DNA from: Verrucomicrobiales bacterium
GTDB lineage: Bacteria > Verrucomicrobiota > Verrucomicrobiia > Verrucomicrobiales > V1-33
Assembly: GCA_947460575.1 (NCBI GenBank)
Contig: CANHIJ010000029.1
Location: forward strand, 1 to 39,333
DNA length: 39,333 nucleotides
Direction: 5' to 3'
In this document: in pieces, positions 21,708-30,607 of the stretch
How the letters are laid out: each line of letters starts with the position of its first letter
Position numbering within the stretch: position 1 is the first letter of the stretch
Notes under the pieces: model-generated
What the model was told of the DNA's origin: nothing
Database searches by the model: none
Seen by the model: the letters and a program-made list of their open reading frames with translations, nothing else
Translations under genes and position numbers: made by a program

Positions 21708-23054
21708 TTAAACCGCAGCGGCGCCGCCCCGGGGAAGCGGCGCGGTGCGCACCTCGGCGCGCAGGCGGTGCAGCAAGCTGTAGAGGCCAAAAAAGGCGCG
21801 GTTGAGGTAGATGGATTCCGCCTCCCCGCGGGCGCCGCGGAGGCGCCGCAGGGCCTTGTCCTGGCGGCTCGCTTCCCCCATTTCGTAGATGGCGCGCATG
21901 AAGCCGGGGTCGGAAAAGTCAAAACTCTCCCCGCGAAATGGCCGGGCCAACAGTTCCACCGACGCCCGCGCCAAGGCCACGATGGTGGCGGTTTCCGCCG
22001 CGGTGTCCTCCGGCAACAGCAGCGCCAGTCCCCGCAGGGCCTGCGCAAAAGCGGCCTCGTTCGCGAGCAGCGCGGGGTCGAGGAGGGCAAATTGGCGGTC
22101 GTGAAAATCCGCGCTGAGGGCCCGCGTGCACCCGAAATCGAGCACCCACAGCTGCCCCTCGCGCACCAAAAAATTCCCCGGGTGGGGGTCGGCGTGAAAG
22201 CGCCGCAGGCGGTGCATTTGGAAGTCGTAAAAGTCCCACAGCGCCTGGCCCACCTGGTTGCGCTGGGCCTGGCTGGCCGCCCCGTCGGCAAAGCGGTCCA
22301 AAGCCTCGCCCTCCACCCAGTCCATGGTCAAGACCCGGGCGGAGCAGCGCGCCGCGTGAAAGGCGGGGAAGCGCACGTTGGCCAAGCCCGCGCAGGCCGC
22401 CGCCAGTTCCTCCGAGCGCTGCAGCTCCAAGCCGTAGTCGGTTTCCTCCTGGAGGCGGGCCTCGACTTCCCGAAAATAGTGGGCCACATCGGCTTCGCGC
22501 AGGCCCAGCATTTGCAAGGCCACGGGCTTCACCACCCGGAGGTCGCTCGCCAGGCTGTCGGCGACCCCGGGGTACTGGACTTTGACCGCGACCTCCCGGC
22601 CCTGGAACTGAGCGCGGTGCACTTGGCCGATGGACGCCCCGTGCGCCGCCTGGGGGGTGAACTGCTCAAAAAGGGCCTCCGCGGGCTGGCGAAACTCGCG
22701 CTCCAAGGTGCGGCGCACCAGCGGCCAGGAAAGCGGCGGGGCCGAATACTGCGCCTGGGCAAACTGCGCCGCATAGGCGGGCGGCAGCAATTGGTCGTCC
22801 ATGCTGAGCATCTGGGCCAACTTCAACGGGCCGCCCTTGAGCTCGCTAAAAGTTTGATAAAGGCGCCGCGCGTTAGCTTCGTCGAGGGCCGCTCGGGCCG
22901 CGGGCGCCGAACCCCCCGCGACGGCGCGCTGGCCGTAGTATTTTAGATAGTTCATCCCCACCGAAGCCCCCGCCCCGGCCAGCGCGGCCATGCGAGTCAG
23001 CGGGGTGCGGCGAATGTGGTCCTGCCCCGCGCCAGCATCTGAAGAAGGTTCCAT
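21708..23054 (-). CDS. ABC1/UbiB-family atypical kinase, KxAQ variant
   Basis: This 448-residue protein belongs to the ABC1/ADCK/UbiB atypical kinase family. Recognisable parts are the N-terminal 'LKGGPLKLAQMLSMDDQLLP', the nucleotide-binding 'HGASIGQVHRAQFQGREVAV' with Lys in 'VAVKVQYPGV', and 'FHADPHPGNFLV' plus 'VLDFGCTRAL' for the catalytic loop and metal Asp. The canonical KxGQ motif reads K78-L-A-Q81, Gly replaced by Ala. Members regulate quinone or lipid metabolism; the exact role is unknown. It starts 10 bp after the TetR-like gene, so the two form an operon. The N-terminal stretch is basic and weakly hydrophobic, with no clear signal peptide. Confidence 0.92.
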   Translation of the reverse strand: MEPSSDAGAGQDHIRRTPLTRMAALAGAGASVGMNYLKYYGQRAVAGGSAPAARAALDEANARRLYQTFSELKGGPLKLAQMLSMDDQLLPPAYAAQFAQAQYSAPPLSWPLVRRTLEREFRQPAEALFEQFTPQAAHGASIGQVHRAQFQGREVAVKVQYPGVADSLASDLRVVKPVALQMLGLREADVAHYFREVEARLQEETDYGLELQRSEELAAACAGLANVRFPAFHAARCSARVLTMDWVEGEALDRFADGAASQAQRNQVGQALWDFYDFQMHRLRRFHADPHPGNFLVREGQLWVLDFGCTRALSADFHDRQFALLDPALLANEAAFAQALRGLALLLPEDTAAETATIVALARASVELLARPFRGESFDFSDPGFMRAIYEMGEASRQDKALRRLRGARGEAESIYLNRAFFGLYSLLHRLRAEVRTAPLPRGGAAAV

Positions 23055-23064
23055 GGGAAAAATC

Positions 23065-23730
23065 CTAGAATCGCCCCGCGGCCCCAGGGATGAGGAAGCG
23101 CAGCAGGTCGAAGCCGGAGTCTAACACCTGGCGGCCGATCAGGTCGAAGAAGACGGCGGTGGATTTTTCAATGTAGGCGTCGCTGCGCTCGTAACGGGGA
23201 CTGGCATCGCGGAGGTGGAAGTCGATCGCGCTGCGGAAAAGGCGATAGGCGGCCTGGGGATAGAGCCGCCCCAGGGGACCGCGCGCCGCGACCTCGCCGC
23301 TGCGGCGGCCGTGCTCGAGGAGGCGCTCGGCAAAGGCCTCAAAGCGCTCCGCAAAGCGCGCCAGTTCCGGCGGATTGGCCAGGACCGAGCGGCCCTGGAG
23401 CCGCAGCAAGAGCAGGGCCCGAAAGTCGAGGCTGGCCTCCGCAAAGGCAAACAGAAAGGCCAGGAGCCGGTGGCGGGCACTGAAGGTTTCCCACTCCGCG
23501 CCCCCCTCCACCGAGGCGATGACCCGCTCTAATTGCTCGCTCCACCAGGTCGATTCCACCGCTTCCAAGGAGGGGAACTCCGCAAAAAAAGCGCGCTCGG
23601 CAAAGCCCTGCCCCTCGGCGAAGCGGAAGACGGAGGTCGGCGGCCGCCCCTCGCGGCGCAGGTGGGCCTCGTAGGCCGCGAGGATTTGCTGGCGCAGCGG
23701 CAGCGCGGAGATTTCGCAGGTCGGTTCCAT
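23065..23730 (-). CDS. TetR-like regulator paired with the ABC1 kinase
   Basis: This 221-residue protein looks like a TetR-family regulator. Residues 10-55 match the N-terminal DNA-binding region in layout ('LRQQILAAYEAHLRREGRP', 'TSVFRFAEGQGFAERAFFAE', 'FPSLEAVESTWW'). The recognition helix is atypical: Phe and Glu-rich rather than the usual Gly-Tyr pattern. The remaining 160 residues are all-helical, as in TetR ligand-binding domains. I chose the ATG at 23730; the upstream frame is Arg-rich and overlaps the opposite-strand start region. It lies 10 bp before the ABC1 kinase gene and diverges from the Aas-like gene. It may respond to a lipid and control both transcripts; this is inferred from position. 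Confidence 0.72.
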   Translation of the reverse strand: MEPTCEISALPLRQQILAAYEAHLRREGRPPTSVFRFAEGQGFAERAFFAEFPSLEAVESTWWSEQLERVIASVEGGAEWETFSARHRLLAFLFAFAEASLDFRALLLLRLQGRSVLANPPELARFAERFEAFAERLLEHGRRSGEVAARGPLGRLYPQAAYRLFRSAIDFHLRDASPRYERSDAYIEKSTAVFFDLIGRQVLDSGFDLLRFLIPGAAGRF

Positions 23731-23869
23731 GCCCCAACCTACGCCTGCCGAGGGCCGGGGCACCAGCGATTCCTGCGGCCCAAGCCGCCGCCGCCGCCCG
23801 CGGGCGGGCCGCGCTCTGGCTCTTGCTTCCCGGGGCGCGCGCGGCGAAAATGCCCCCTCTCTTTGCTGC

Positions 23870-26800
23870 ATGCCCGACTCCGCCATCTCCATTCTGCCCG
23901 CTCCCGGAAACGCGTCACACCCTGGCCTCTCCCACAAGCGACCGGACTGGGCGTCGCTCTGGCGCCTCCTCGTGGTGCAAACCCAAAACGCCTTCAACGA
24001 CAAGGTGGCGCAATTCACCCTGCTCGGTCTAGCCAAGGTCATGCTGGACAAGGCCGGGAGCGACCGCTACGCGCACATCGTCTCGGTGCTCCTGGTGGTC
24101 CCGCTGCTCTTCTTCGCCCCGGTGGCGGGCTGGATGTCGGATCGCTTCCGCAAAAGCCAAGTCGTGCTCTGGTCCAGCCTCGCCCAGGTAGTCCTCCTCC
24201 TGGCCCTGGCCGCGGCCTTTGCCCTGGACTGGTTTGGGGTCGCCACCGGCCTATTTTTCCTCCTCGCCCTCCAGGCCGCGGTGCTCCAGCCCGCCAAGGG
24301 CGGCATCGTCAAGGAATACGTTGGCGAGCGCTTCATCGGCCTGGCCTCCGGCTGGGTCCAGATGTCCGCCATCTTAGCCTTTGTCACCGGCCAGTGGGTC
24401 GGTGGCAAAATTTTTGAGCACTTTTACGTCACCGGCCACCCCCCCAATGGCGGCATGGCGGCCTGTTGGACGGTGCTGGCGATGGCCGCGGCCTCCCTCC
24501 TCATGGTGCTGCTCTCGCTCCAGATGGAGCCCACCCAGTCCCACACCGAGGAAAAATTCCGCAAGGGCATGATGGTGGAGCACTTTCACCACCTGGGGGA
24601 ATTGCTGCGGGTGCGCAAGCTGCGCCTCACCGCCTTGGGGGTTTCCTTTTTCTGGTTTTCCTCGGTCCTCCTCACCTTGATGCTGATCCAGCTGGCGACG
24701 CAAATCGAGCCCAACGAGGCCTCCCAGGCCGAGCGCGGGGGGATGCTCTTCGCCTTCGTGGGGGCCGGGGTCGCAGCCGGCTGCATGCTGACGGCTTGGC
24801 TCTCGGCGCGGCGCATTGAGTTGGGACTGGTGCCCCTGGGCGGGCTGGGCATGGCGGCGGGCGCGGTGGCTACCCTCGCGGTCGACCCCTCCGGCCTGGC
24901 CTTCCGCGGGCTGATGTTCACCGTGGGGGCCGCCAGCGCGGTCTTTCTGGTGCCGCTCAACGCCTACCTCCAAGACCTCCTGGAGCCGCGCGTGCGCGGG
25001 CGCATGCTCTCCGCCGCAGGCCTGTTAGACGCCTTCGCCATGATGATCGGGATCGTCCTCCAGCTGGCCTGGCTCAAGCTCGGCGTGCCCGTGCTCTGGC
25101 AATTCGCCATGCTCGGCCTGCTCTGCCTCGCCACTTCGGTCTACGTGCTGCGCATTATCCCGCAAAGCTTCCTCCGCTTCACCGTCCTCGGCCTGGCCCG
25201 CGTCTTCTATCGCACCCGCAGCTTGCACCACGGCCGCATCCCCGAAACCGGCGGCGCCCTCATCATCAGCAACCACGTCAGCTACCTCGACGCTCTCATC
25301 CTCTCCGCCACCTGCGACCGCGAACTCGTCTTCACGGTCTACGACCAGTTCTTCGACAACCCCTTCCTCGCCCGCTTCCTGCGCCTGTTCGGCGTCGTCC
25401 CCATCTCCGAAACGCGCGCCAAGGACGCCATCCTAACGATGATCGAGCTCCTCAAAGCCGGGCACCTCGTCTGTATTTTCCCCGAAGGACAGGTCACCCG
25501 CACCGGCTTCATGAACGAAATCCGCAAGGGCTTCGAACTCATCGCCCGCCGCGCCAAGGCCCCCGTCATCCCCGTCTACCTCGACAGCCTCTGGGGCTCG
25601 ATTTTCTCCTTCGCAGGCGGCCGCTTCTTCACCAAATGGCCGCGCCATTTCCCCCCCCACCTCACCTCCATCTGGGGCGAGCCCATCCCCCCCGACCAAC
25701 TCAGCGCCGAAGCCGCCCGCATCCTCTTCCAACAACTCGCCGATGAAGGCCTCTCCGCCCGCCCCGAAATCAACCTCCCCCTGCGCGTCTCTCTCGCCAA
25801 AGGACTGAGCCGGGCGCCCTGGCGCCTCGCCATAGCCGACGCCGAGGGCCCCGGGGACCCCGGCCGCCGCCTCAGCCGCGGCACTCTGTTCGCCCAAGCG
25901 ATGCACCTGGCCCGGCGCTGGGAACCCTTCGCGGTGGGCCGCGTCCTCGTGGTCCTGCCTGACGGCGCCGCCGCCGCGCTCGCCCTCCTGGCCCTCAAAC
26001 TAGCCGGCAAGGTCCCCGTCCTCCTGCCCCCAGCCTTGCTCGAACACCCCGAACTCGGCGCCTTCCTCCAGCGCCACCACATCACCAGCGCCGTCTCCCA
26101 GGCCGGGCTCCGCGCCGACTTCCCCCGCGCCCCCTGGCCGGACCACTTCCTCGACCTCCAAACCGAAATGGAGGAATTGGACGACCTCCACATGCTCGGC
26201 GACTTCGCCTTCGCCACCCTCGCCAGCGCCGCCCTGCGCCGCCTCCGCCTGGAGTGGCGCGGCGGCCAAGACGGGCTCGGCTGGATCGAAGCCTCCCCCG
26301 ACGGCCCGCTGCGGCTGATGGTGCGGACCGACCGCGACGTCCTCGCCCAGGTGGCGATGATCCGGGCCACCGATTTGCTTTGGGAAAACGACGTCGTCTT
26401 GAGCACCCAGCCCCTGGCCTCCGCGGGCGGGCAAGCCCTCTTCTGGACCTGCCTGGACCGCGGCCTGCCCCTCATCCTGGCCCCCGAAACCAGCGACTCC
26501 CGCCTCGGCAGCGCTTGGCTCGCGGAATACCGCCCCACCGCCGCCCTGGGAGGCCCCGCCCTGGCCGCGGCCCTCGCCGTGCCCGGGGCCTCGCTGCGCC
26601 TCTTCCTCACCTGGTCGCCCACCGGCCAAGCCCTTTCCCCTCCCCTGGCTTCCGCCCTCCACCTGGCCACCGGGGCCGCCGCCTGCTCCGGACTTACCTA
26701 TCCTGAAGCCGGGGCCCTCGTCGCCGTCAGCCTGCCCGACCCTCCCCTGGCCACCCGCACCGCCGAGCCCCAAATCGGCCAGCGCGCCGATAGTCCCGGC

Positions 26801-26902
26801 CGCCTCCTCCCCGGCCTGCGCGAAGCCGCCCTGCCCCCCGGCTGGCGCACCGACCCCTCCGGTTTCGCGGTCTCGGCAGCGCCTCCCTCCCTCACTGCTT
26901 GA
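23870..26902 (+). CDS. Aas-like fusion: MFS permease + lysophospholipid acyltransferase + degenerate acyl-ligase domain
   Basis: This 1010-residue protein has three parts. Residues ~20-430 form an MFS permease like LplT ('NAFNDKVAQFTLLGLAK', 'GWMSDRFRKSQVVL'). Residues ~440-650 form a PlsC-type acyltransferase with NHVSYLD (H469, D474) and 'FPEGQVTRTG' (E539). Residues ~660-1010 look like the N-terminal part of an AMP-binding acyl-ACP/CoA ligase ('SRGTLFAQAMHLARRW', 'DVVLSTQPLASAGGQALFW'). The P-loop is degraded to 'ASPDGPLRLMVRTDRDVLA' near 808, and the C-terminal lid is missing. The first two parts would import and re-acylate lysophospholipids; the third probably cannot activate acyl groups. 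The start is the ATG at 23870. It overlaps the convergent CrtC-like gene by 11 bp. Confidence 0.88.
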   Translation: MPDSAISILPAPGNASHPGLSHKRPDWASLWRLLVVQTQNAFNDKVAQFTLLGLAKVMLDKAGSDRYAHIVSVLLVVPLLFFAPVAGWMSDRFRKSQVVLWSSLAQVVLLLALAAAFALDWFGVATGLFFLLALQAAVLQPAKGGIVKEYVGERFIGLASGWVQMSAILAFVTGQWVGGKIFEHFYVTGHPPNGGMAACWTVLAMAAASLLMVLLSLQMEPTQSHTEEKFRKGMMVEHFHHLGELLRVRKLRLTALGVSFFWFSSVLLTLMLIQLATQIEPNEASQAERGGMLFAFVGAGVAAGCMLTAWLSARRIELGLVPLGGLGMAAGAVATLAVDPSGLAFRGLMFTVGAASAVFLVPLNAYLQDLLEPRVRGRMLSAAGLLDAFAMMIGIVLQLAWLKLGVPVLWQFAMLGLLCLATSVYVLRIIPQSFLRFTVLGLARVFYRTRSLHHGRIPETGGALIISNHVSYLDALILSATCDRELVFTVYDQFFDNPFLARFLRLFGVVPISETRAKDAILTMIELLKAGHLVCIFPEGQVTRTGFMNEIRKGFELIARRAKAPVIPVYLDSLWGSIFSFAGGRFFTKWPRHFPPHLTSIWGEPIPPDQLSAEAARILFQQLADEGLSARPEINLPLRVSLAKGLSRAPWRLAIADAEGPGDPGRRLSRGTLFAQAMHLARRWEPFAVGRVLVVLPDGAAAALALLALKLAGKVPVLLPPALLEHPELGAFLQRHHITSAVSQAGLRADFPRAPWPDHFLDLQTEMEELDDLHMLGDFAFATLASAALRRLRLEWRGGQDGLGWIEASPDGPLRLMVRTDRDVLAQVAMIRATDLLWENDVVLSTQPLASAGGQALFWTCLDRGLPLILAPETSDSRLGSAWLAEYRPTAALGGPALAAALAVPGASLRLFLTWSPTGQALSPPLASALHLATGAAACSGLTYPEAGALVAVSLPDPPLATRTAEPQIGQRADSPGRLLPGLREAALPPGWRTDPSGFAVSAAPPSLTA

Positions 26903-28016
26903 GCGCCCGCAGCGGCCCGCTGTAGCCCGTCATTTCCAAATACCCTTCTCCGCCCAGGGGCTGCCCGCCGCGGGTCCCTTTGGCCTCCACTGCTCCCTCC
27001 CAGTAAGCCACCGGCTCCAGGGCCAATTCCTGATTCGGCAGCAGGGCCGCCACCCGCAATTCCAGCGCTTCTCCCGGCACCTGGATCTGCCATTCCAGGG
27101 GGTAGGACCCGCCGGTGCGGGCGCTCGTCCAGGTGCGCCCCGGCACCGCAGTCAGAGTAAAATCGGCCGCCTGCAAGTGCCGCGTCCCCCCATCCGGCGC
27201 CCGCCAAGTCCCGCTCGAAAACGGATCCGCGCTGCCGTCCTGGCGCCGTAGCCGGTACAACATCAGGTCGCTGCCGTCGCTCAAGTGCAGCGCCATCCAA
27301 TCCCACCCCACCTGCTCCGGTCCCAGCTGATTGGTGGCCCATTCCCGGTCGAGCCAACTCCAGCCCTCCACCTCCTGCACTTTCCCCTCCACCGCCACCG
27401 TCCCGCGGGTGCGCAGCCGCGCCAGGGAATAATAGTGCGACGCCTGCCCCACCCCCGCCGATTTCTGGCTCACCCCGTTTTCCCCATTCAATAGCGGCGG
27501 GCGGCTCGGCTCTAGCCGCAAATCCAGCGCCGCCCCCGCCTGGTTGGCGCGCAGCCCAAAACTCCCGTCCCCAGTCCAAGCCAACTCCCAGTCCCCCACC
27601 CACGCCAAGCGCTTCTCCTCGCCCCCTTCGGCCGCAAACCCCGCCCGCCCAAACGCCCCCCGCTCCAGGCGCTGCGCAAAATAAAAGCGCCCCCCCGAAA
27701 TGTCCGTCACCGCAAAGTGGCCCAGCGGCAGGTGGTCGACCACCCAGCGCGAAGCCACCGCGGCCCGGTCACCCGGCGGCCGCACCCCCCGCCGGAACAA
27801 CGTGAATTGGTACCCAAAGCGCCGCCCCTCGGCCGTCCGCACCTGCCCCGTGGCGTACCACCACTCGGTCCGAAAATCCCCGTGGCTAAAGTGGTCCCGC
27901 GGAAAGGCATAGTCCCAGCCCGGCAGGGCCTGCCGCCAGTCCCCGGGTGCGGCCGCCGCCCCCCCCGCGATGGCTCCCAGCGCCAGTCCGAATAGTTTCC
28001 CCAAGGTGCGCTTCAT
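26892..28016 (-). CDS. Secreted CrtC/AttH-like lipocalin-fold protein
   Basis: This 374-residue protein has a signal peptide (about 1-23) and the two-lobed lipocalin-like fold shared by AttH and carotenoid 1,2-hydratase CrtC. Motifs seen are 'YAFPRDHFSHGDFRTEWWY', 'FGYQFTLFRRG', 'SHYYSLARLRTRGTV', 'GWSWLDREWATNQL', 'WDWMALHLSDGSDLMLYRLR' and the ending 'GEGYLEMTGYSGPL'. Many bacterial homologues sit beside a LolCDE-like ABC transporter; none is here, nor are carotenoid genes, so a hydratase role is not supported. It starts 21 bp after the Nif3-like stop, likely in one transcript. Its leader ends in TTTTTGTTATGAA, the same 13 bases as the rlmB-like gene. Confidence 0.87.
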   Translation of the reverse strand: MKRTLGKLFGLALGAIAGGAAAAPGDWRQALPGWDYAFPRDHFSHGDFRTEWWYATGQVRTAEGRRFGYQFTLFRRGVRPPGDRAAVASRWVVDHLPLGHFAVTDISGGRFYFAQRLERGAFGRAGFAAEGGEEKRLAWVGDWELAWTGDGSFGLRANQAGAALDLRLEPSRPPLLNGENGVSQKSAGVGQASHYYSLARLRTRGTVAVEGKVQEVEGWSWLDREWATNQLGPEQVGWDWMALHLSDGSDLMLYRLRRQDGSADPFSSGTWRAPDGGTRHLQAADFTLTAVPGRTWTSARTGGSYPLEWQIQVPGEALELRVAALLPNQELALEPVAYWEGAVEAKGTRGGQPLGGEGYLEMTGYSGPLRALKQ

Positions 28017-28037
28017 AACAAAAAGTGGCCCGCGGCT

Positions 28038-28805
28038 CTACAATCCCGTCGGGTGATCGATGAATTCCCAAGGCAAGCCGAAGGCCGCCCCCAACTCCGC
28101 CGCCAGCGCCTTGACCCCAAACGTCTCGGTGGCGTAGTGCCCCCCGTAAAAAAGATTGATCCCCGCTTCCTCCGCCGCCGGATAGCTCCAGTGCGGCCCC
28201 TCGCCGGTGATGAAGGTGTCCACCCCCGCCGCCGCCACCGCGCTCGCCTCCGAACCCGCCCCCCCCGTGATCAAGCCCACTTCCCGCACCCGCTCCGGCC
28301 CCCCCGGACACAGATGCACCGGCCCGCCCACCGCCGCCGCCAAGCGCTCGCGCAAAACCTCCCGGCTCAGGTCCACCTGGGCCCGCAGCCCCAAGGGCAG
28401 CCCCTTCCAGTCAAAAAACGGCACCGTCTCCCCCAAGCCCAACGCCGCCGCCAGCAGCGCGTTGTTCCCCAGCCGCGGGTGCACATCCAGCGGCAGGTGC
28501 GCGCTGTACACCGCCAACCCACCCTCCAATGCCGCCCGCAACTTGCGAAACTGCGCCCCCGTCACCCGCTGCGCCCCCTTCCAAAATAGCCCGTGGTGCA
28601 CCAATAAAAGCGACGGCCCCGGCCGCGCCGCCGCCGCCGCCATCACCGGAAGACTCGCGTCCACCGCCGCCAACAAGCGCACCACTTCCCCCGAGGCGTT
28701 CTCCAGCTGCAGCCCATTCATGGCCCCCGCGTAATCCGGTATCTCCGCCACCCGCAGCAGGGCCGCGATGCGATCGCTCAAAGTCTGGAGGGAAACAGCA
28801 GGCAT
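28038..28805 (-). CDS. Nif3-like dinuclear metal-centre hexameric protein
   Basis: This 255-residue protein belongs to the Nif3/YbgI family (also called GTP cyclohydrolase 1 type 2). Metal ligands are visible in 'LLLVHHGLFWKG' (H70, H71), 'YSAHLPLDVHPRLGNN' (H103, D107) and 'LFYGGHYATETFGVKAL' (H223, E227). Residues 28-35, 'AMNGLQLE', match the family's N-terminal block. Length is normal. The biochemical role of the family is unsettled. It starts at the ATG at 28805 and is followed by the CrtC/AttH-like gene after 21 bp. It diverges from the PIN-TRAM gene across 131 bp. Confidence 0.95.
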   Translation of the reverse strand: MPAVSLQTLSDRIAALLRVAEIPDYAGAMNGLQLENASGEVVRLLAAVDASLPVMAAAAARPGPSLLLVHHGLFWKGAQRVTGAQFRKLRAALEGGLAVYSAHLPLDVHPRLGNNALLAAALGLGETVPFFDWKGLPLGLRAQVDLSREVLRERLAAAVGGPVHLCPGGPERVREVGLITGGAGSEASAVAAAGVDTFITGEGPHWSYPAAEEAGINLFYGGHYATETFGVKALAAELGAAFGLPWEFIDHPTGL

Positions 28806-28936
28806 CTCTTACTCAACGGTCCTCCCACCCGCCTGGCCACCGCAAAAATCCCTTCCCTGCCGCCGCCTCGCTCCGGCCCGCGGCCGCCCTTTTCCGCAGC
28901 TGACAGCCCACTCCCCCCGGTGCATACTCCCGCGCC

Positions 28937-30001
28937 ATGCCCGCGCGCTCCGCCATCCCCATCGTCCGCTTTCTCTTCCTGGCCTGCTGCCTCTTGCTCG
29001 GCTACTTTCTCGGGTTCACTGGCATGCGCGACCTCGGCCCCTGGAGCGGCGCCCTGCTCGGGGGAGGCTTTGGTCTCCTCGTGGTCGGCGCCGACCTCCT
29101 CCTCAAAGACCTCACCATCCGCAGCTTCGGCTCCGGCACTTTCGGCCTCATGACTGGCGTCTTCTGCGCCTGGCTCCTCACCCGCGTCCCCTGGGCCCAA
29201 AGCCTCCTCCCCCCCCAATGGGGCAACGCCGACGACTACGACCGCGTCATCACCCTCGTCATCTACCTCGCCCTCGGCTACCTCGGCATCGTCCTCGCCC
29301 TCCGCAGCAACCGCCAGGAATTCTCCCTCATCATCCCCTACGTCCGCTTCCGCAACGAAGGCGTCATCCAACAACCCCTCCTCCTCGATACCAATATCCT
29401 CATCGACGGCCGCATCCCCGGCATCTGCGCCACCGGCTTCCTCGGCGGCACCCTCCTCATCCCCCGCTTCGTCCTCGACGAACTCCACGGCCTCAGCGAC
29501 TCCCATGACCCCATCCGCCGCGACCGCGGCCGCCGCGGCCTCGAGTGCCTCGAGCAACTCAAGCGCACCCCTGCCCTCAGCGTCACCATCCACGACGACT
29601 ACCAACCCCAGGAAAAACAGGTCGACACCAAGCTGATCCAGCTCGCCAAGGCCCTCGACGCCCGCCTCCTCACCAACGACAGCAACCTCGGCCGCGTCGC
29701 CCAACTCCAGAGCCTCGCCGTGCTCAACCTCAACCAGCTCGCCCAGGCCATGCGCCCCAACCTCAACATCGGCGACGAAATCGAATTGACCCTCACCAAA
29801 GAAGGCAAGGACGACCACCAGGCCGTCGCCTACCTCCCCGACGGCACCATGATCGTGGTCAACCACGCCCGCGACCGCATCGGCTCCACCGCCCTCGCCA
29901 CCGTCAGCTCGTCCCTCCAAACCAGCGCCGGCCGCCTCATCTTCGCCGACCTCAAAGCCCCTCGCCCCCCCGCCGACGCCCCCGCGCGCCGCCGCTCCTA
30001 G
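28937..30001 (+). CDS. Membrane-anchored PIN-TRAM domain protein (YacL-like)
   Basis: This 354-residue protein has four hydrophobic segments (residues ~8-125), a PIN nuclease-like domain (~146-270) and a TRAM domain (~272-335). PIN acidic residues are D151 in 'LLLDTNILIDGR', E182 in 'VLDELHGL', D230 in 'QVDTKLIQLA' and D248 in 'LLTNDSNL', so the metal site looks intact. The TRAM part shows 'NIGDEIELTLTKEGKD' and 'VAYLPDGTMIVVNHARD'. This is the layout of B. subtilis YacL and its relatives, whose substrate is not firmly known; TRAM domains bind RNA. It is convergent with the rlmB-like gene across 18 bp. Confidence 0.93.
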   Translation: MPARSAIPIVRFLFLACCLLLGYFLGFTGMRDLGPWSGALLGGGFGLLVVGADLLLKDLTIRSFGSGTFGLMTGVFCAWLLTRVPWAQSLLPPQWGNADDYDRVITLVIYLALGYLGIVLALRSNRQEFSLIIPYVRFRNEGVIQQPLLLDTNILIDGRIPGICATGFLGGTLLIPRFVLDELHGLSDSHDPIRRDRGRRGLECLEQLKRTPALSVTIHDDYQPQEKQVDTKLIQLAKALDARLLTNDSNLGRVAQLQSLAVLNLNQLAQAMRPNLNIGDEIELTLTKEGKDDHQAVAYLPDGTMIVVNHARDRIGSTALATVSSSLQTSAGRLIFADLKAPRPPADAPARRRS

Positions 30002-30019
30002 TGCCCTCCAGCGGCCCCT

Positions 30020-30604
30020 CTAGCGCCGCTGCCGCACGCACTCGAAGAGGCAAACCCCCGTGGCCACCGACACGTTGAGGCACTCCACGGTCCCCGCCAT
30101 CGGGATGCGCGCCAAAAAATCGCACTTCTCTCCCGTGAGCCGCCGCATCCCCGGGCCCTCCGCCCCCATCACCACCCCAATCGGCCCTTTCAAATCCAAC
30201 TCGTAGAGCAATTGCCCGCCCTCTTCCGCCAAGCCCACCAGCCACACCCCGAGCGCCTGCAATTTCTCCATCGTCCGCGCCAAATTGGTCACCTGCATGA
30301 AGGGCACGCTCTCCGCCGCCCCGCAGGCAATGTGCCGCACCGTGTCTGTCAGCGTGGCCGCGCGGTCTTTGGGCACCACTACCGCGTGCACCCCCGCCGC
30401 ATCCGCCGTCCGCAAACACGCCCCCAAGTTGTGGGGATCCGTGATCCCATCCAAAATCAACAGCAGCGGCGCCTTCTGCCCCTTCACGATGGCATAGAGG
30501 TCCTCCTCGTTGCCTATCTTCGGCGCCTTGGCGTAGTCAGTGTGCTGATGCTGCCGCACCGCCTGGCGCGGGTCAGCGGAACGGGCTGGACGAGATGCTT
30601 TCAT
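30020..30604 (-). CDS. SpoU/TrmH-family rRNA 2'-O-methyltransferase, RlmB-like, without the N-terminal L30e domain
   Basis: This 194-residue protein has all three SPOUT motifs of TrmH/RlmB enzymes: '[20 protein letters not shown]' (motif 1), '[15 protein letters not shown]' (motif 2) and '[18 protein letters not shown]' (motif 3), which form the trefoil knot that binds SAM. RlmB methylates G2251 of 23S rRNA and is usually near 245 residues, with an L30e-like N-terminal domain. Here only about 45 basic residues precede the catalytic domain, so it is a short form. The start at 30604 is the only reasonable ATG. It lies directly after an intrinsic terminator-like hairpin that separates it from ndk. 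The substrate site could differ from RlmB. Confidence 0.85.
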   Translation of the reverse strand: MKASRPARSADPRQAVRQHQHTDYAKAPKIGNEEDLYAIVKGQKAPLLLILDGITDPHNLGACLRTADAAGVHAVVVPKDRAATLTDTVRHIACGAAESVPFMQVTNLARTMEKLQALGVWLVGLAEEGGQLLYELDLKGPIGVVMGAEGPGMRRLTGEKCDFLARIPMAGTVECLNVSVATGVCLFECVRQRR

Positions 30605-30607
30605 AAC

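Noticed and set aside
23731..23869. N-terminal extension of the Aas-like protein from the ATG at 23729
   Set aside because: The 47 extra residues are Arg/Gly-rich, unlike the permease N terminus, and would overlap the start of the divergent TetR-like gene.
26892..28016. Carotenoid 1,2-hydratase (CrtC)
   Set aside because: The fold matches, but AttH-type proteins share it and no carotenoid genes are nearby, so a specific enzymatic name is not justified.
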